Positions 1 through 11,760 of a stretch of 64,000 nucleotides of DNA are shown piece by piece. The notes under the pieces are model-generated. The model was not told where the DNA came from. It ran no database searches and saw nothing but the letters and a program-made list of their open reading frames with translations. This stretch comes from Siphonodentalium dalli (taxonomy: Eukaryota > Mollusca > Scaphopoda > Gadilida > Siphonodentaliidae): assembly GCA_032622095.1 (NCBI GenBank), contig CP136063.1, positions 118,442,723 to 118,506,722 of the forward strand, read 5' to 3'. A program made the position numbers and the translations under genes. Position 1 is the first letter of the stretch. Every line of letters starts with the position of its first letter.

Positions 1-1635
1 TTGAACATTTATGGCTACAGTTTGCAGCCATGCAGCGACGAATACGTTTTATTCTTCAAAAAAATAAACAACAATCAAAAAGACGATTTTTAAAAACGGC
101 GCATACAATTTATTCCGTCTTTGTACCCTCGGTGACGTCATTTCCGAGTCGCGACGGAAACACCCGATTCAAAAATGACTATTGTAAACAAAGAAGCCGT
201 TTTATTCAAATATCTGGAAATAGTACTTTTTTGTAAAAATGTGAACAAAATGGAAGGGATACATGTTATAAACCTTGTTTAGCATGAGTTAAGACATATT
301 TAGATATGTTTGGAGCTAAATTAATTGTATTATTCAGCTGGTCTTTAAGTTAGAATTAAAATGTGAAGTTAGGATTGTGACCCTAATAACCATCCATATG
401 GTCGCGCGATTTTCAGAATGTTAAAAGCGATATGAGAACAGTTTCTATACCACCAGTGTGTCTATTTTCAGAATCTACCTGTTCCAGCTTGATATTTTAG
501 TGGAAACAGATTTGTGTGGCGCTTTTGTTTGTGTACCCCTCTATTTTTTTCCCGTCCACCAGGTAATAAAAACATGCTATTACGCATAGCAAGTTCGGTA
601 AGTGGCTTTCTTTGTTCTTGGAAATCGAAAAAACATGGTGAGATCTTGCCACAAATTACTTAATTACATATCTTAATGTGGAATTTTATCAAAAATCATC
701 AGACGAATTGCATTTATGACTGCATTTTCAATTTTATTTCCCAAATATTAAGGTATTGTATATTCTTAAAATGAGCTATATCACATATGGACGAACATGA
801 ACAATCTACAAGGATATCTTGATCATATTCCACAAACAAAACTTCGATACATCGATTTTTGGTAAAGATATCACAGAAAAGCTACCCCTACCCCCACCCT
901 CGCTGATTTCACAAGTCAGATTCCTTTGGTCGAAAACAACGGTCGCGCCATTTCGGATTGTCTAAGATGACATGCGAACGGTTTATTTATCAATATCGTG
1001 TCTACTTTCAGTGTTTACTTGTGTCCAGTTGAAATTTTATTGGAAAAAAAAGATTTTGGACTGTTTTACGAATTTAAAGAGCGTTTGCTTATTATACAAA
1101 TATTAATCCTCATAACTAACCTTCTGGTGGACTGTGCGTGTTGAAATTAACAAAAGTAACAAATATGGCGGTCTACTTTCAGAGTCTACTTGTTCCAGTC
1201 TGACATTTTAGTGGAAACAAATTGTTTGGACGGTTTAAAAAATTTAAAGAGCGTTTCCTGATTATACAGATATTAACTAACACGATTAGCCTTTTCATGA
1301 ATTGTGCAAGTTGAAATTGTGCACACATGTCAAGTATGACTCTGAAATGTATTTTTGAGAATGGTGTCGTCAGATAAGTCTCCGCTGGTACAGTACCACA
1401 GTTGCGAACAAAACTAACGTTGGATCCTATAGAGAGTTTGACAATTTACTCAAACGTTCACAGTGGTGGAACTTAATGGCTATCATATATGCATGGCTCT
1501 TATGTGTAATCTATCGTAACTACGTACATACATGTGATTTTACAAAATTAACATGCAATATAGTCAGATACAGTAGTTGAAAAAATGTGGTTCACATCAA
1601 TCATATACAATCATATACAATCATATACAATCAGT
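1..1635. other. Intergenic, no gene seen
   Basis: AT-rich DNA with no convincing coding region. The only structure I see is a set of diverged repeats between about 395 and 1320, listed separately. The longest open frame (30-236) is short and low in information. Confidence 0.6.
395..1320. repeat. Diverged tandem-like repeats, three partial units
   Basis: Three related segments at about 460-530, 1000-1130 and 1165-1320 share the order GTCTACTTTCAGAGTCTACT, TTTTAGTGGAAACA, then AATTTAAAGAGCGTTT and a tail ending in GTTGAAATT. A leader beginning GGTCGCGC(C/G)ATTT precedes the first two (about 400 and 945). The units are old and uneven in spacing. I do not recognise the family. Confidence 0.6.
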
Positions 1636-1677
1636 ATTAGTCCAGGAGATATTGGTATTAGTCCAGGAGATATTGGT
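1636..1677. repeat. 21 bp terminus duplicated in tandem
   Basis: ATTAGTCCAGGAGATATTGG occurs at 1636 and again at 1657, so the left tip of the foldback element that starts here is present twice. Just upstream TCATATACAA is repeated three times (1601-1630). The true left border of the element is therefore either 1638 or 1659. Confidence 0.75.
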
Positions 1678-4090
1678 AGACCTCTGCACCCCCCCCCCCC
1701 AGGACTCAACTTCACCCCACTAATTTTCTTCCTTAAGGTCTCCTCTAATTTTTTTCACCTGTTAACAAGAAAAAAAAGTGGCCGCAGAGTTTCCAGACAA
1801 GATGGCGTCCATCATGGCGTCCATTTTTTTTATATGCACCAGGTCTCTTTGATCGCCGTTATAGTAAATATGATGTCACATGCGGTCTTGTTTTCCGTTC
1901 GATTCGTTATGGTAATATACAACCCTTACAAATTAGCCAAAAATCCGACACAAAAATCCAATATGGCGGCCAAGATGGCCGCCGAAATGTGAAAATTTGC
2001 TATTTTTCTGACATTTCACCACCTTTCGTTTGTCTCTGTGGGAAAATATTGGCACCTTGGCGCGATTTTATACATTTATCGTCTAGAAGAGTCATTGGCG
2101 AACACACGGGGACCATAATATACATTCCTTGACGGATATTTTTGTCCGATATCACGTTTTACCAAATGCCGGTATAATCCGGTCAAAGCCAAAACGACGC
2201 TAATAACGCAATGTCTGTTTCGAATCAATGAGTGTTATTGCTATTATTACTCCAGCCATGATTATATATGTGCAGGAGATACAGCAGGAACATGATTTGC
2301 GTGCCCGCCCGAAGGGCGGCACGAGGACGGTGTGGGCTCACCGGAGGTCGCCCTTACGCCCTGAGCAGGAGATACTCGGGCTAGGATTCCTCTTATACCT
2401 GAATGGAGGAATATTCACCCAAATCCAAGATGGTGGCCAAAATGGCCACCAGAAATAGAAAAATCGCCGAAAATCGCTGATTTTAACATCAGTGAGAGTT
2501 ATTGTCACGACAACTCCACACCTGTTTACTATTGTGAGTTGGGAACACTTAGTCGAATAACTTTCCTTATATTGCATCCAAATAAAAGTCCCCCAAATCC
2601 AAAATGGTGCCCACAATGGCGGACAAATTTTGAAAAATCACCGAAATTCCCTCATGTTCACATCATTGGGCATTATTGCCGAGAAAACTCCACACATGCT
2701 GACTGTTAAGTTGTAAATACTGAGGTGAAGTAATTACCTTGCATCTGATGAAGGAAATTGTTTTCAGAATCAAAGATGGCGGCCAAAATGGCGTCCGAAC
2801 TTTGAAAACAAGCTTACATTCCTTTACTTTCTTACTATGGAATTCTACCCATATGGAACATTGATAAGAAGTATTCATATGGAACATTGATATGAAGTAT
2901 TCATTTGAGTTTGGCCAACTCTCACAGTCAAGATGACTGCCAAACTGGCGGCCAGAAATGGAAAAGAAGTCGAAATTGTCACATACTAATTTCAACTTTT
3001 TGTCATAATATCAATATGTATGGATTGGACGAAACGGTACATAAGCCATCTATTAGTTCCAACATAGGTTGTCGCCTTCTGGAAGGATGAAAACCCACAA
3101 TAATCGCGATGTGGCATTTCGAAATCCATTCTCCACTAAGCGCCCATAATGGCCGTAACCGTATATGGGTGCGCCGAATAGTCATATTATGACTTCCAAG
3201 AATCAAAACAACAGTACCTGAGCTTATTCTGATTTGCCACATTCAGCATTATCTGGACCAGCATCCGTCTCGTCACATTAATCTATCTCGCTCACACCAA
3301 CACAGTTTTCTACACTTCTTGGTAGAAGGGTCCCACTAATCGGAATGTTTCAAACAACACATATGCCGGTGTCAAGCTCATGGTTTTGTCTCGAAAGCTG
3401 GGAATTCTTATCCTTATTCTTGGCGAGCTTCATTCGTGGTAGCTTATGGTATAATTCAGATGCTACATATGGGATCTGAGAGTCATCTTGCGTGATAAAC
3501 TACAAAGGTATGCGGTCGATGCGTATACTAGCTTTCAGAAGGACCTATCTGTCTGCGTATTTTTCAGATTTGGTTATCTAATGTGGATAACAAACTATAC
3601 ATCTGTTGATCTTCCCATCCAGCCACTTCTCAATATATGGTTCATCGATTCACATATCCACGTACTGACGTAGCCGGACAACTTCTGTATATGGCTTCGA
3701 ATGTTGAAAGCCTAACATTTGACGGATGCCTTTCTGCTAAGGCGTAGAAGACCATAATTCATAATATACCCACACTTCTTGACCATGATCATAAGAACAT
3801 TCATGGTGGCGTCCATCAATCGTCTTACCGTACAGATCCAAGCAGATAATAACAATACATGCGGTGCTAGTTTGTGGGCATGTGTCATGATAGTGGAAAT
3901 AGAATTGGACCATGACTGCACCGCCCCTTCTTTGGGTATGTTTTAGATTCAGACATGATCTCATGTGGCTTTGCTTTCCTTGTATGCTAAGATTGTATCT
4001 TTCAATCCGCTTGGAAGCCGTTCTTAATCAACGAACCAGACGTGTACCATTGGCTACTACTATATAAGCCCCACCAGACTGGGATGTAGT
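1659..4090 (+). repeat. A1 left arm of palindrome
   Basis: Pairs with 4560-6814 in reverse complement. From the tip inward I could match the C tract, the GTTAACAAG box, the AATATGGCGGCCAAGATGGC module at about 1958, the AAGATGG module at 2428, later modules near 2600, 2775 and 2930, and inner sequence to the block ending near 4090. AAGATGGC-type modules from 2428 to 2930 are spaced about 157-173 bp apart. Relative to the other arm it has an extra insertion (2283-2364) and a small internal duplication near 2850-2905. Confidence 0.8.
2272..2375. mobile_element. 82 bp GC-rich insertion with 11 bp direct repeats and hairpin
   Basis: The other family A arms read straight through TGCAGGAGATACTCGGG. 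Here 82 bp (2283-2364) is inserted and the 11-mer GCAGGAGATAC stands on both sides (2272-2282 and 2365-2375). The insert is far more GC-rich than its surroundings and carries a hairpin at 2300-2323: CGTGCCCGCCC, loop GAA, GGGCGGCACG, with one bulged C. The 11 bp repeats look like a target duplication. The class of insert is unknown. Confidence 0.7.
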
Positions 4091-4559
4091 CTTCAGGACG
4101 ATGCATTTGATAGTTACCGATAATATGTCATACTCACGCTGGGTGGTGGTCGGTATGGTTCAAGAAAGTACAATTCCATCAACACAAGGGTGAAATGTTC
4201 AACGCGAAGAACATCAAGAGGAATGTTACTTTGATGAGATCTTGCATTCAGTTTAACCTACGTTGGGTACACCAAGTGATTTCTTGGTAACATCACAATT
4301 CAAAACCATTGTCCTGCATGAGTCATCTTAACTACTATATTCTAAAGTTATATAATATAAAGCTATATGATCATAAAGGCCACGTTCACCAACGTCCACA
4401 TCCATTGCCACCGAGACTATAAATTGTTCTTTAAACACACAGTGAAATAAATGCACCACAGTTCCTGACATTTTCTTGAATAAAACCGCCCACATTCTGA
4501 CACTAACCCTGAGAGATCATAACAACAATGCATACCTTCATTCCAAGACATTATCCTTT
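4091..4559. other. Unpaired apex of A1
   Basis: About 470 bp between the two arms with no clear internal inverted repeat and no convincing coding frame. The same segment is present in inverted orientation in copy A2 at roughly 22.79-23.26 kb, so it belongs to the element and is not a later insertion. Confidence 0.6.
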
Positions 4560-6814
4560 AACCCATCCGACTGGCTAGGATAGTATTATCCAGACAAAAT
4601 TATACGTCTGGTCATGTTGATTCAGAACGGCCTTGAAACGGATGTGGAAATACAATCTTACCACACCAAAAAGACCAACACGCATGACATTCTATATTGA
4701 AACATGGACCTGGTGTAGGGTTGTATATCGTGGCCCATTTCATTCCCACTGTCGTGGCGCATGTCCACAAACTAGCACCGCGAGTATTGTTCTTCTCTGC
4801 TGTGAGCTATTCGACGAGACGACTGCGGGACGTCACACAGTTTGCTTAGGATCATGGTCAAGAAGTGTGGGTAGTCGGTACTTTATGGTCTTCTCCTTAT
4901 CAGATAGGCATCTGTCCAAGGGAATGAGACAGCTAGCTACCTCCGAAACACTGCCGACGTTGTCCACGTATGCCAATACGTTCGCTAAGTTTGTGAGTTG
5001 AACCATCTATTGAGAAGTGACTAGTTAACTGGGAAGTCGCCAGGTATACATGTCGTTATCCCGACGGGGTATGAGAAAGACATACATAGAGATGACCTTC
5101 TGCAAGCTTGTATACTTATCGACCATATGCCTTTCTAGTTCAAGATGACGAACAAATCCCATATTTAGCAAGCATCTAAAATCTTAAGCCAGACACCGGG
5201 AAATTAATTGTTTGAAACGTTATGATTAAAGGGACCCTTCTCCCAGGAAGTGTTGAATACTTTGTCGGTGTGAGCGACCTAGATTTATCAGGCAAAGAAA
5301 TGGAAACTGGTCCAGATCATTAAGGACGTTGCAAATCAGAATCTTTTACCAGGTAATTGTTCTAATATGGCTATTCGGCGCACCTACGGTTATGGCCATT
5401 ATCGGCGCGAAGTGTCGAATGGATTTCGAAATGACACATCGCTATATTAAGTGTGGGTTTTCGTACTTCCAGAAGGACACGATCAATGTTATGCGTTTTG
5501 ATACGTTTTAAGTTGAAATAATATATGGTTTGTGTATAGTTTCGTCCATACATATCGATATTATGACAAAAAGTTGAAATTTGTATGTGAATATATCGAT
5601 TTCTTTTCAATTTCTGGCCTCCAGTTTAGCTGCCATCTTGACCTTGAGTATCAATTACCAAACTCAAATGAATACTTCATACCAATATTCCATATCATCA
5701 TGTAATGGTGGGTAGAATTCGCGAAACAATAACGCCCATCGTAAGAAAGTAAAGGAATGTAGGCGTGTTTTCAAATATCGGTCGCCATTTTGGCCGCCAT
5801 CTTAGATTTGGAAAACCATTTCTTGCATGGGATGAAAGGTAATTACTTCACCTCAGTATTTACAACTCAACTGTCAGAATGTGTGGAGTTTTCTCGACAA
5901 TAATGTCCAATGATGTGAACATGAGGGAATTTCGGTGATTTTTCAAAATTTGTCCGCCATTGTGGGCGCCATTTTGGATTTGGGGGACTTTTATTTGGAT
6001 GCAATATAAGGACAGTTATTTGACTAAGTGTTCCCAACTCACAATAGTAAGTAGGTGTGGAGTTGCCGTGACAATAACTCTCACTGATGTTAAAATCAGC
6101 GATTTTTCTATTTCTGGTGGCCATTTTGGCCGCCATCTTGGATATGGGTGAATATTCCTCAACTCAGGTATAAGATAAATCCTAGCCCGAGTATCTCCTG
6201 CACATATATAATCATGGCTGGAGTAATAATAGCAATAACACTCATTGATTCGAAACAGACATTGCGTTATTAGCGTCGTTTTGGCTTTGACCGGATTATA
6301 CCGGCATTTGGGAAAACGTGATATCGGACAAAAATATCCGTCAAGGAATGTAAATTATGGTCCCCATGTGTTCGCCAACGACTCTTCTAGACGATAAATG
6401 TATAAAATCGCGTCAAGGTGCCAAAATTTTCACACAGAGACAAACGAAAGGTGGTGAAATGTCAGAAAAATAGAAAATTTTCACATTTCGGCGGCCATCT
6501 TGGCCGCCATATTAGATTTTTGTGTCGGATTTTTGGCTAATTTGTAAGGGTTGTATATTACCATAACGAATCGAACGGAAAACAAGACGCATGTGACATC
6601 ATCTTTACTATAACGGCGATCAAAGAGACCTGGTGCATATAAAAAAAATGTCCGCCATGATGGACGCCATCTTGTCTGGAGTCTCTGCGGCCACTTATTT
6701 TTCTTGTTAACAAGTGAAAAAAATTAGAGGAGACCTTAAGGAAGAAAATTAGTGGGGTGAAGTTGAGTCCTGGGGGGGGGGGGGTGCAGAGGTCTACCAA
6801 TATCTCCTGGACTA
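4560..6814 (-). repeat. A1 right arm of palindrome
   Basis: Reverse complement of the left arm. The outer part (about 5840-6814) is almost identical to 1659-2740. The part from 4560 to 5840 matches 2740-4090 but with many substitutions and indels. Modules appear here as GCCGCCATCTT (5805, 6130, 6490). The arm ends with a G homopolymer, then GAGGTCTACCAATATCTCC and GGACTATATA. Confidence 0.8.
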
Positions 6815-7159
6815 TATAGTTTCAGGATGCCGTTGTAAAATTGATTGATGGTGTTTTTTCATCAATTGACAAAATTAATGTTTATTGCCAGGACGAAGTA
6901 CCGCATAATACGGAGTTGTGTGCTAACAGATATGGGAGTCATATTTATGTAAGTGTCAGTCAAAACTTTTAGGACATGGGAATATTTTTTAATCGCGTGG
7001 CCATGAAATACTAATTCGTGGCCACGAAATAACTAATTCGTGGTCACGAAATAAATAAAATTCGTGGCCACTAAATAACTAATTGTGATATACGATCGTC
7101 AGTCACTTTTGTAACCCTTGGAACAAACGTCGCACTACCGACGAATCTAATTCAATTAG

Positions 7160-9900
7160 AATTAGACTCGAGTTTAATTTCATAATTCGTCTGTTGAAAC
7201 AAACGTCGCATTTAATTCAAGACGAATCTAAATGATTTCTTAAAATGGCATAAAGCGTTCATAAGGGTTTTCGTCAAAACGGCTAAAATAGGAAGTTTTA
7301 TATCAATTCTAAAACGTAAAATTTAGTGAGAAAATGTGGCTTTTGACTTCCAAGCGACGAAATTAATGTTACTATTCTGACGAGTGGAAATTATTGGTTT
7401 TATATCGCTATTTCGTAGGTATTTGATACATATTTTAGGTCGGACATGATTCTTTAGGTGGTATTTTGCTTTGAACTTGTCTGAAAGAAATCAGGTCCAG
7501 TTTATTTTTATACGAAAACGTTATACCGTTTTAACAATTTAATAGCAAGTTGAGGTCAACGCGCTATATCACTATATATTGCGTCAGTATGCCTATATCT
7601 AAAACCACGTGGTAAAATAACCATGGCGGGCGGGGACGTACGGCTATAGGGTATCGGTTGGGGGGGGGGGGGTAATAAATTTGCGTAATTCAATTTGCAC
7701 CCCCTTGGCTGTTCCTTCACATGCCTGGATAATAGCCTATTCTGAATGGATCAGTAGACTTGTGATCATGCACTGGGTGGACCATGGTTCTGCCAGTAGA
7801 AGTAAAATCAGAGATCTGAACCTGAAAATCCGATCATAGTTTGGCACAGCGGGAGAAAACTTTGAACATGAAAACCGCAAAAACCTATATAACATTCGAC
7901 TGGCCTCAAGCTTTCCAAGTGCTGACAATTTCCAACCTGACACCCCCCCACGAAGGTTGGAAAATTTCCAACTGATCAGGGGGGGGGGGTCTGGAAAAAA
8001 ATTGCACATATAGGGCCCAAAAAGTTTTTTTCCGACCTCGAGGGACCCACCACCCCATTTTTGCAAAAAAAAAAAAAAATTTCCTCCAAAATTTTGGGGA
8101 CCCACCCCCCGTTTCTCATGTTTTTATCAAAATTTCAGAGGTTTTTTTAGCCGTTCTTCAATAACTGTGTTAACTGCCTTACTAATTGGTAAACACAGAT
8201 CAGAAAAACGAAAAATATACTGTATTTCCATGTGTTTCCTGGTGTTTTCAGTATCAAACAACAATATTAATTAAGCATTGTGTAGGTACACTATATGTCA
8301 CAAATTGCCCTAGACCCCCATTATAGCCTTAATATATCGAGTGTGTTGTGTCTGACAGAGAACACTGGCCAGTGTAAATAGTGGTATACAGGTCAGGGGT
8401 TCCATAATTATATGTGCATGATCAAAGAACTCTTTAGTCTTATACAATGGGATGGGGTGGGAGGGGAATTGTTTTTTGGTTATGTATACAGATAGATATA
8501 TGGTTATTATACTGCCCGATATTAGTCGGCGGGTATATAGTTGACGTCTCAAGCCGCCTGTCCGTACAAACATTTTGAATTTTAACTCAGTTGTCATATT
8601 TGATGCCCTATGGCATGGTGACGGACCAGAAATGGGGGACGAATATGCATAATATCGCGGGTTGTGACCACCAATGTCTACCAGAGTTATGGGCCCTGTT
8701 CGACTTTATGAAATTCAGTCCATACAAAGTTTTCGCAATATAAGTTAAGTGTCGGTTGTCAAATTTTGATGTGGTTTGGTATGGTGATAGACCAGAATGA
8801 AGAATTGAATGTCATTTCTCAATGCATCTGAATGCATCACATTATTTCAGTTCATCTGTTTGTAAGTGATAACAGTATACAATTAGTATTTTAGTTTCGT
8901 CTTGTTGAGCAGTAAAGCTCTCAGATGAAGTTCGGAAATTCAATGAGAATAGCGTCACCTTCATTTGGGATTGTCTGAGCAGTAAACAGTAATGTCATTC
9001 ATCATAACCAATTCAGTTTTATTTGGGTAATTGTTGCAAATTAACATTACTTGCAATCAGTCAAGATGAGAAATAACCAGAAGGAATGAATTTGATTACA
9101 TGCCAGAACAAGACAGTATTTCAGACATTAGAAATTTATGAGATACCCTTTTCAATTTCATGTTATGCAACAATCAGGTTAATGATATCTACTAGTAGTC
9201 ATCATTGAGTATTCACCATGTAGTATCCAATTTGTAATAGAGTTTTTTTGTTTTATTACTTTTATTCAGATAATATAACTGGGTAATGTATTAATTTTGT
9301 TACTAAATATTTCTTCCGTTGATCATAAGTTTCCTGAACGTTAATGTGGTCCACTGTGAAGTGGTCCGGGATACTGTGAAATCCAGAATGTTGCTAAATC
9401 TGAGGCTAAAGAGTCACTTTAGGTGCCTATATAGCCCTATAACAACAAGCATGGTACTAACATGCTTACAAACAACATTACATGGTCAGTACTTGTAAAT
9501 TGTTTGAAAAAAACCCATTTTGGAAAAAATTTACAAGCACCATTTTTTCCGCCTCTGGACCACCCACCCACCCCGGCCCTATATACGGAATTTTTTTGCA
9601 GACCCCCCCCCTGAACTGATGACCATTTAAGTTTATAATTTTGAACAGAATCATAGGAAAATAATTAGCAGTTTTTTTGGCTGGCCACGGGGGTCATGAG
9701 GGACCAGGACACAGGCCATTTCAGTCAAAATGTTGGACCAAAAGTAGGAAAATGTGCAAATGTTGGTCTAAAAACAACAAATTCCCCAATAATTCATTGC
9801 TGGAAAATCAAATTACAAGAACAATTTCAACCCATCGTTGATGTTAAATTTGCACACGTCCATGCACAGTATAGCGTGTATATCCAAACGGAATAAATAT
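7160..9900. other. Interior without genes
   Basis: No supportable gene. It contains G/C homopolymers near 7660, 7980 and 9603, a poly-A run near 8068, and two diverged copies of a ~75 bp segment near 8567 and 8732 (TTGTCA, then ATGGTGA and ACCAGAA). The 122-codon minus-strand frame at 7737-8105 is driven by these homopolymers and does not look like a protein. Confidence 0.5.
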
Positions 9901-9939
9901 TTATTTAGTGCGTCTACTGACTCTACTCGCATTTAATTT

Positions 9940-10109
9940 GAAACAAACGTCGCACTTTCGTCGACTCGAATTCAAATACCACCAAATTACGTCATGCTCG
10001 TTGGTGTTTTCCAGTTTCAATTGGAATTCCCTCATTCGCATATCATTATGCAGCTCGTTTTCATGTCTCCGAATTAAATTCGAGTCGACGGTGATGCGAC
10101 GTTTGTTTC
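9940..10109. mobile_element. 170 bp MITE with ~30 bp inverted ends
   Basis: It starts GAAACAAACGTCGCACTTTC and ends with the inverse of GAAACAAACGTCGCATCACC. Both ends continue into GTCGACTCGAATT. It shares the AACAAACGTCGCA end with the palindrome at 10198-10269 and with 7120-7140, so this end sequence marks a small hairpin family. No target duplication could be fixed. Confidence 0.65.
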
Positions 10110-10197
10110 AAACACGGATCTCAGACGCATCAGCAATTAAATTCGTGTTGACCACACGCATTCTTCGTCGGTAGTGCGTCAACTCGCATTTATTTGC

Positions 10198-10269
10198 AAC
10201 AAACGTCGCACTACCGACGAATCTAATTCAAATAATTGAATTCGATTCGTCGGTAGTGCGACGTTTGTT
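10198..10269. repeat. 72 bp near-perfect palindrome
   Basis: AACAAACGTCGCACTACCGA runs into GAATC(T/G)AATTCAA and then its own reverse complement ending GCGACGTTTGTT. I see one mismatch between the arms. It would form a strong cruciform or RNA hairpin. The outer sequence matches 7120-7150 in inverted orientation. Confidence 0.85.
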
Positions 10270-10389
10270 CCAAGGGTAATGGAAGCGGATAGAGATGATC
10301 TGGTTGCAGTTGTCCACCATCTTGGCATGAGCCACGGCGATTTGAGATAAAGCGTGTTGCATGGCGGCCCATAACACAAATTAAGTAAT

Positions 10390-10985
10390 CACCCCTTTCA
10401 CCAACCCGATCCAAAGTTGCCGCCGTCCTGGGGGTGGGTTACATGGGCACCCACGACATTCAGTATATCTTGGGGGCCACCCTACAGCACCAATTATACC
10501 ACATCAAACGGTTAAGGGGTCGATAAATTGTATAGGTGTCCTATTTGAACCCATCTGGGGGTGGCCATTTTGGATCGGGGATGGTGAAAGCGGGTGAACA
10601 TTTAGTTTGTCTCAGGGGTCACCCTACAACACACTGTATTCGACCTAAAATGGGGGGGGGGGGTTGCATGGTACCATATATGGACCCCTCTGATCAGTTA
10701 TCATTTTCGCTCGAGTGGGCTGAGGGTGTGAAAATTTAGCTTTCTTTGTGAACCACGGTAGAACACTCTTTATTTGATCTATATCGGTCAAGTGACCGAT
10801 AAATAATGTGTACCCCATTTGACCCCTTGTGAGCGGCGACCATTTTGGATCGGGTATGGTTGAAAGGGGTGAATATTTATAAGCTTGTTTTGGGCCCACC
10901 CTACAAAACCCTTTATTTTACTTAAATCGGCCAATATGCCGAGAGAAATGGCATTCCCATTCGATCCCTTGTGGTAAAAACTAAT
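10390..10985. repeat. Diverged tandem array with CCATTTTGGATCGGG core
   Basis: Successive units near 10410-10570, 10570-10850 and 10850-10985 repeat the order ACCCTACA, a T-rich middle with ATCGG or ACCGATAAAT, CCATTTGACCCCTTGTG, CCATTTTGGATCGGG, ATGGTGAAAGGGGTGAA. A single further unit lies at 14885-15080. A G run of about 12 lies at 10651. There is no gene. Confidence 0.65.
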
Positions 10986-11466
10986 GAATAGTCAGTTTGT
11001 CTTGGAGCCACCTGACCCGTGTTTCCCCGTTCTCTCTGGGATAGTTTATATATGACGTCCATACCCCCATAGAGCCCGGGTCCCACGCCATAAGGGGTTT
11101 ATAGTAGCTACTCTGCGATCGTACGCATTGTTTCTAAAACATCGTCAAGTCAGTGTAACCACACCGTAAAGGTATCTGGATATATATGCAAAGGTTAATC
11201 AGTTATTTCGTGGCCACGAATTAGTATTTCGTGACCACGAATTAGTTATTTCTTGGCCACGAATTAGTATTTTGGGGCCACCAAATTAGTTATTTCGTGG
11301 CCACGAATTAGTATTTCGTGAAATAAAAAATAAATTCTCATGTCCTAAACCAGTCACCGTAGCTTATGGAACATTCTGTTTTAGTATTAAATTTGGAGAA
11401 ACCCGACCAGCATCAACGTAACAACTATAGCGGTTAATACTAAGCACCTACTCGGAATGCAGGAAC

Positions 11467-11760
11467 ATGCGTCTATGGTTGATACATATTTTACTCATTA
11501 AGCTCTACTCTGGTGGAAATTCGAATTTACTTGATTTTCGCAGCTATTCACGGAGCGTGGAGATTAACTGTGGTCAGAATATTAATGGTGAATGTTGGGT
11601 TTCAGTCGCTGCACTGAAGTTGGTCAAATGTAACTGGCGTGGGAAGCGTGAAAGCAAAGCCTATACCGCTATAGTAAAGATCTCAGCTGCACCGAAATGT
11701 CCGTTTATCAGTAGCACAAATCCTGCTAAAACACATATTCTCTCAGTGCATGTGTCATAG
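11467..11760 (+). other. 97-codon open frame, unknown, probably not a gene
   Basis: An open frame starts at ATG 11467 and runs into the duplicated segment that begins near 11640. I recognise no domain. The start resembles a weak hydrophobic segment (LIHILLIKLYSG), but the frame is not preserved as a whole in the second copy of the duplication. I keep it only as a note. A chance frame is more likely. Confidence 0.12.

Larger units (their letters stand above)
1638..6814. mobile_element. Family A giant foldback element, copy A1
   Basis: The ~5.2 kb segment begins TAGTCCAGGAGATATTGG and ends with its reverse complement (6797-6814). The whole left half pairs with the whole right half around a centre near 4.24-4.3 kb, leaving only about 470 bp unpaired. 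The terminal ~100 bp holds a C or G homopolymer and the word TTAACAAG. Further in come repeated modules with AAGATGGCGGCC. No transposase, reverse transcriptase or integrase is readable. The outer ~1 kb of the arms is nearly identical (about 96% by eye) and the inner part is much more diverged (about 75%). A 3 bp TAT repeat flanks TAGTCC/GGACTA and could be a target duplication, but this is weak. Foldback-type non-autonomous DNA transposon is my inference. Confidence 0.85.
6968..11349. mobile_element. 4.4 kb inverted-repeat element with palindromic subterminal repeats
   Basis: The ends are inverted copies: TTTAGGACATGGGAATATT at 6968 and its counterpart ending CATGTCCTAAA at 11349. Each is followed inward by several copies of the palindrome ATTCGTGGCCACGAAT joined by TAGTTATTT or TAGTATTT (6998-7085 and 11205-11320). 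The next inward piece, AACAAACGTCGCACTACC, also occurs at both sides (7120 and 10198-10280). The interior has no recognisable protein. Its size and lack of coding capacity suggest a non-autonomous DNA transposon. No clear target duplication was found. Confidence 0.6.

Noticed and set aside
2283-2364. tRNA or tRNA-derived SINE in the GC-rich insert
   Set aside because: The hairpin has a 3-base loop and there are no A and B box sequences in the expected places.
4633-5001. 122-codon open frame found in both family A copies (also 22349-22717 on the minus strand)
   Set aside because: The frame is kept because A1 and A2 are almost identical. The matching part of the opposite arm is open in a related frame only because it is a diverged copy. 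Composition and lack of any family resemblance argue against a protein, and no selection test was possible.
7737-8105. 122-codon minus-strand frame
   Set aside because: It is rich in F, G and P because of homopolymer runs and has no domain or homologue I can recognise.
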